Shown: in pieces, positions 5,741-6,537 of the stretch
Numbering within the stretch: position 1 is the first letter of the stretch
How the letters are laid out: each line of letters opens with the position of its first letter
NCBI GenBank assembly: GCA_902772795.1
Contig: CACYBZ010000011.1
Location: 1 to 6,537, forward strand
Source: an uncultured Ruminococcus sp.
GTDB lineage: Bacteria > Bacillota > Clostridia > Oscillospirales > Acutalibacteraceae
Reading direction: 5' to 3'
Length of the DNA: 6,537 nt
The notes under the pieces: model-generated
The model's input: the letters and a program-made list of their open reading frames with translations, nothing else
Told to the model about the DNA's origin: nothing
Database searches by the model: none
Program-made: the position numbers and the translations under genes

Positions 5741-6537
5741 TTGAAACGAAAATTTTTGATTATGATTGCCGTAGCCATGATTTTTATGCAGACATTGACA
5801 ATTTCCGTAATGTCGGACAACGCCACAGAAACAGACAGTACAGAACCCACCGAAAAAGTCACTGAAAAAGCGACAAGCAAACCCACAGAAAAGCTTACCG
5901 AAAAAATTACGGAAGTTCCTACTGAACCGCCGACGGTAGACAATTCTGCCCAGATAAAGAAAAAAGAACAGGAAATCCAACAACTGAAAACCAAAATTGC
6001 CAAACTGAATAAGCAGATTGAGAATAAAAAATTTGAAATTGCCCAGCTCAAGCAACAGATGGCTGATGCCAAAAACACCGTCAACGGACTGGACAGTATC
6101 ATCAAGGACAGTAAAGAAAAACTCAAGGATCGTTTACGTGTTATCTATATGACAGGCGGTGCCAGTAGGATTGAAGTCATTTTAGGTGCGAAAACCTTTA
6201 ATGACCTGATTAACAACATGGAATATGCTTCAATGATTGCCCAGCATGACAAGCAGATGATTGATACACTTTCACAAGATGTCAATATCACTAAGAAAGC
6301 ACAGAAAGTGTTTGATAAATCCAAAGCACAACTGGAAACCGAAGCAGAAACATTGGAGAGTAAACGGTATGAATTGTTGGGTATGCTTAGTGAGAATGAG
6401 GATAAACTGCAATTTCTCTATGATGAACACGGCACAGTAAAAAACAATGTCAATGAAAAAAATAAAATCGAAGAGAAAATTCAGGATTACTACAACAAAC
6501 AAAAAGCTACCGAAAAGTCCACTGAAAAGGCAACACA
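5741..6537 (+). CDS. Exported coiled-coil PcsB/CwlO-like peptidoglycan hydrolase or activator, 3' partial
   Basis: This frame stays open to the right edge: 265 codons seen, C-terminus missing. It starts at TTG 5741 after GGGTGGTGA (5727-5735), overlapping the end of ftsX. An in-frame GTG at 5732 is less likely because it lies inside that ribosome site. Residues 1-25 form a signal peptide (KRK, then a hydrophobic core, about 5-23). Residues 35-65 are a Thr-Glu-Lys/Pro linker. A coiled coil covers about 70-135. Next comes YMTGGASRIEVILGAKTF (136-153) with the following NDLINNMEYASMI, the signature of the PcsB/EnvC-type hairpin that docks on FtsX. A second coiled coil runs about 170-255, and a further TEK linker begins at 257. 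Position after ftsEX makes it the likely FtsX-controlled partner. The missing end probably carries M23, NlpC/P60 or CHAP; which one cannot be told. Confidence 0.85.
   Translation, partial: MKRKFLIMIAVAMIFMQTLTISVMSDNATETDSTEPTEKVTEKATSKPTEKLTEKITEVPTEPPTVDNSAQIKKKEQEIQQLKTKIAKLNKQIENKKFEIAQLKQQMADAKNTVNGLDSIIKDSKEKLKDRLRVIYMTGGASRIEVILGAKTFNDLINNMEYASMIAQHDKQMIDTLSQDVNITKKAQKVFDKSKAQLETEAETLESKRYELLGMLSENEDKLQFLYDEHGTVKNNVNEKNKIEEKIQDYYNKQKATEKSTEKAT
5842..5935 (+). repeat. Degenerate Thr-Glu-Lys/Pro coding repeats (linker)
   Basis: Imperfect tandem 9-12-base units of the form ACC/ACA/ACT GAA AAA/CCG encode repeated TEK, TEP and TEx triplets (protein residues 34-65). Similar units reappear at 6507-6537 at the right edge. 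They encode flexible, charged extracellular linkers on either side of the coiled-coil domain and are a potential slippage site. Confidence 0.65.

Noticed and set aside
5570..6126. Two overlapping minus-strand frames (5570-6055 and 5701-6126)
   Set aside because: They are antisense to the end of ftsX and the hydrolase-like gene. Their Phe/Ser/Val-rich low-complexity sequence is the complement of the TEK repeats and coiled coil.

Overview
The window looks like ordinary chromosome from a low-to-moderate G+C Firmicute. A gut or rumen Clostridia of the Ruminococcus/Oscillospiraceae type is my best guess. The grounds are AT-rich intergenic DNA, sigma-A-like promoters, strong GG-rich ribosome binding sites, an ftsE-ftsX-hydrolase cluster, and the Thr-Glu-Lys/Pro linkers typical of Ruminococcus secreted proteins. 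The taxonomic call is inference. There is no sign of a mobile element, CRISPR array, tRNA or rRNA.

Layout: (1) 137-859, plus strand: a CobI/CbiL-type C20-methyltransferase of corrin (B12) synthesis, alone here, behind a TTGACA-type promoter. (2) 860-983: a short convergent gap packed with three hairpins; the one at 941-973 is a clear intrinsic terminator for the minus-strand gene. (3) 984-2258, minus strand: a PLP-dependent class I aminotransferase of the subgroup 1c aspartate aminotransferase type. (4) 2259-2772: a 514-base AT-rich divergent intergenic region with one promoter for each direction and several dyads, but no credible gene. (5) 2773-3858, plus strand: a PucR/CdaR-type transcriptional regulator followed by a good terminator. 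(6) 3993-6537, plus strand: ftsE, ftsX and an exported coiled-coil PcsB/CwlO-like murein hydrolase (or hydrolase activator). The three are tightly spaced and form an evident operon. The third gene starts at TTG 5741 and runs off the right edge, so its catalytic domain is not visible.

How the genes work together: FtsE (ATPase) and FtsX (four-pass membrane protein) form a type VII ABC mechanotransmission complex. Its outer loop engages the coiled coil of an exported hydrolase or activator and switches on peptidoglycan cleavage during division or elongation. The third gene has the architecture of that partner. The PucR-type gene lies directly upstream but is separated by a terminator, so a regulatory link is only a hypothesis. 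CobI and the aminotransferase are metabolic genes with no visible tie to the division cluster.

Start codons needed care. For all five complete genes except the regulator, the longest open frame begins at a codon inside or too close to the Shine-Dalgarno sequence, and the internal start given here fits better. I found no clearly new biological system. The best leads are a duplicated YDxLVE motif in an acidic tail on FtsE, the structured leader and dyads around the regulator and aminotransferase promoters, and the regulator-ftsEX adjacency.
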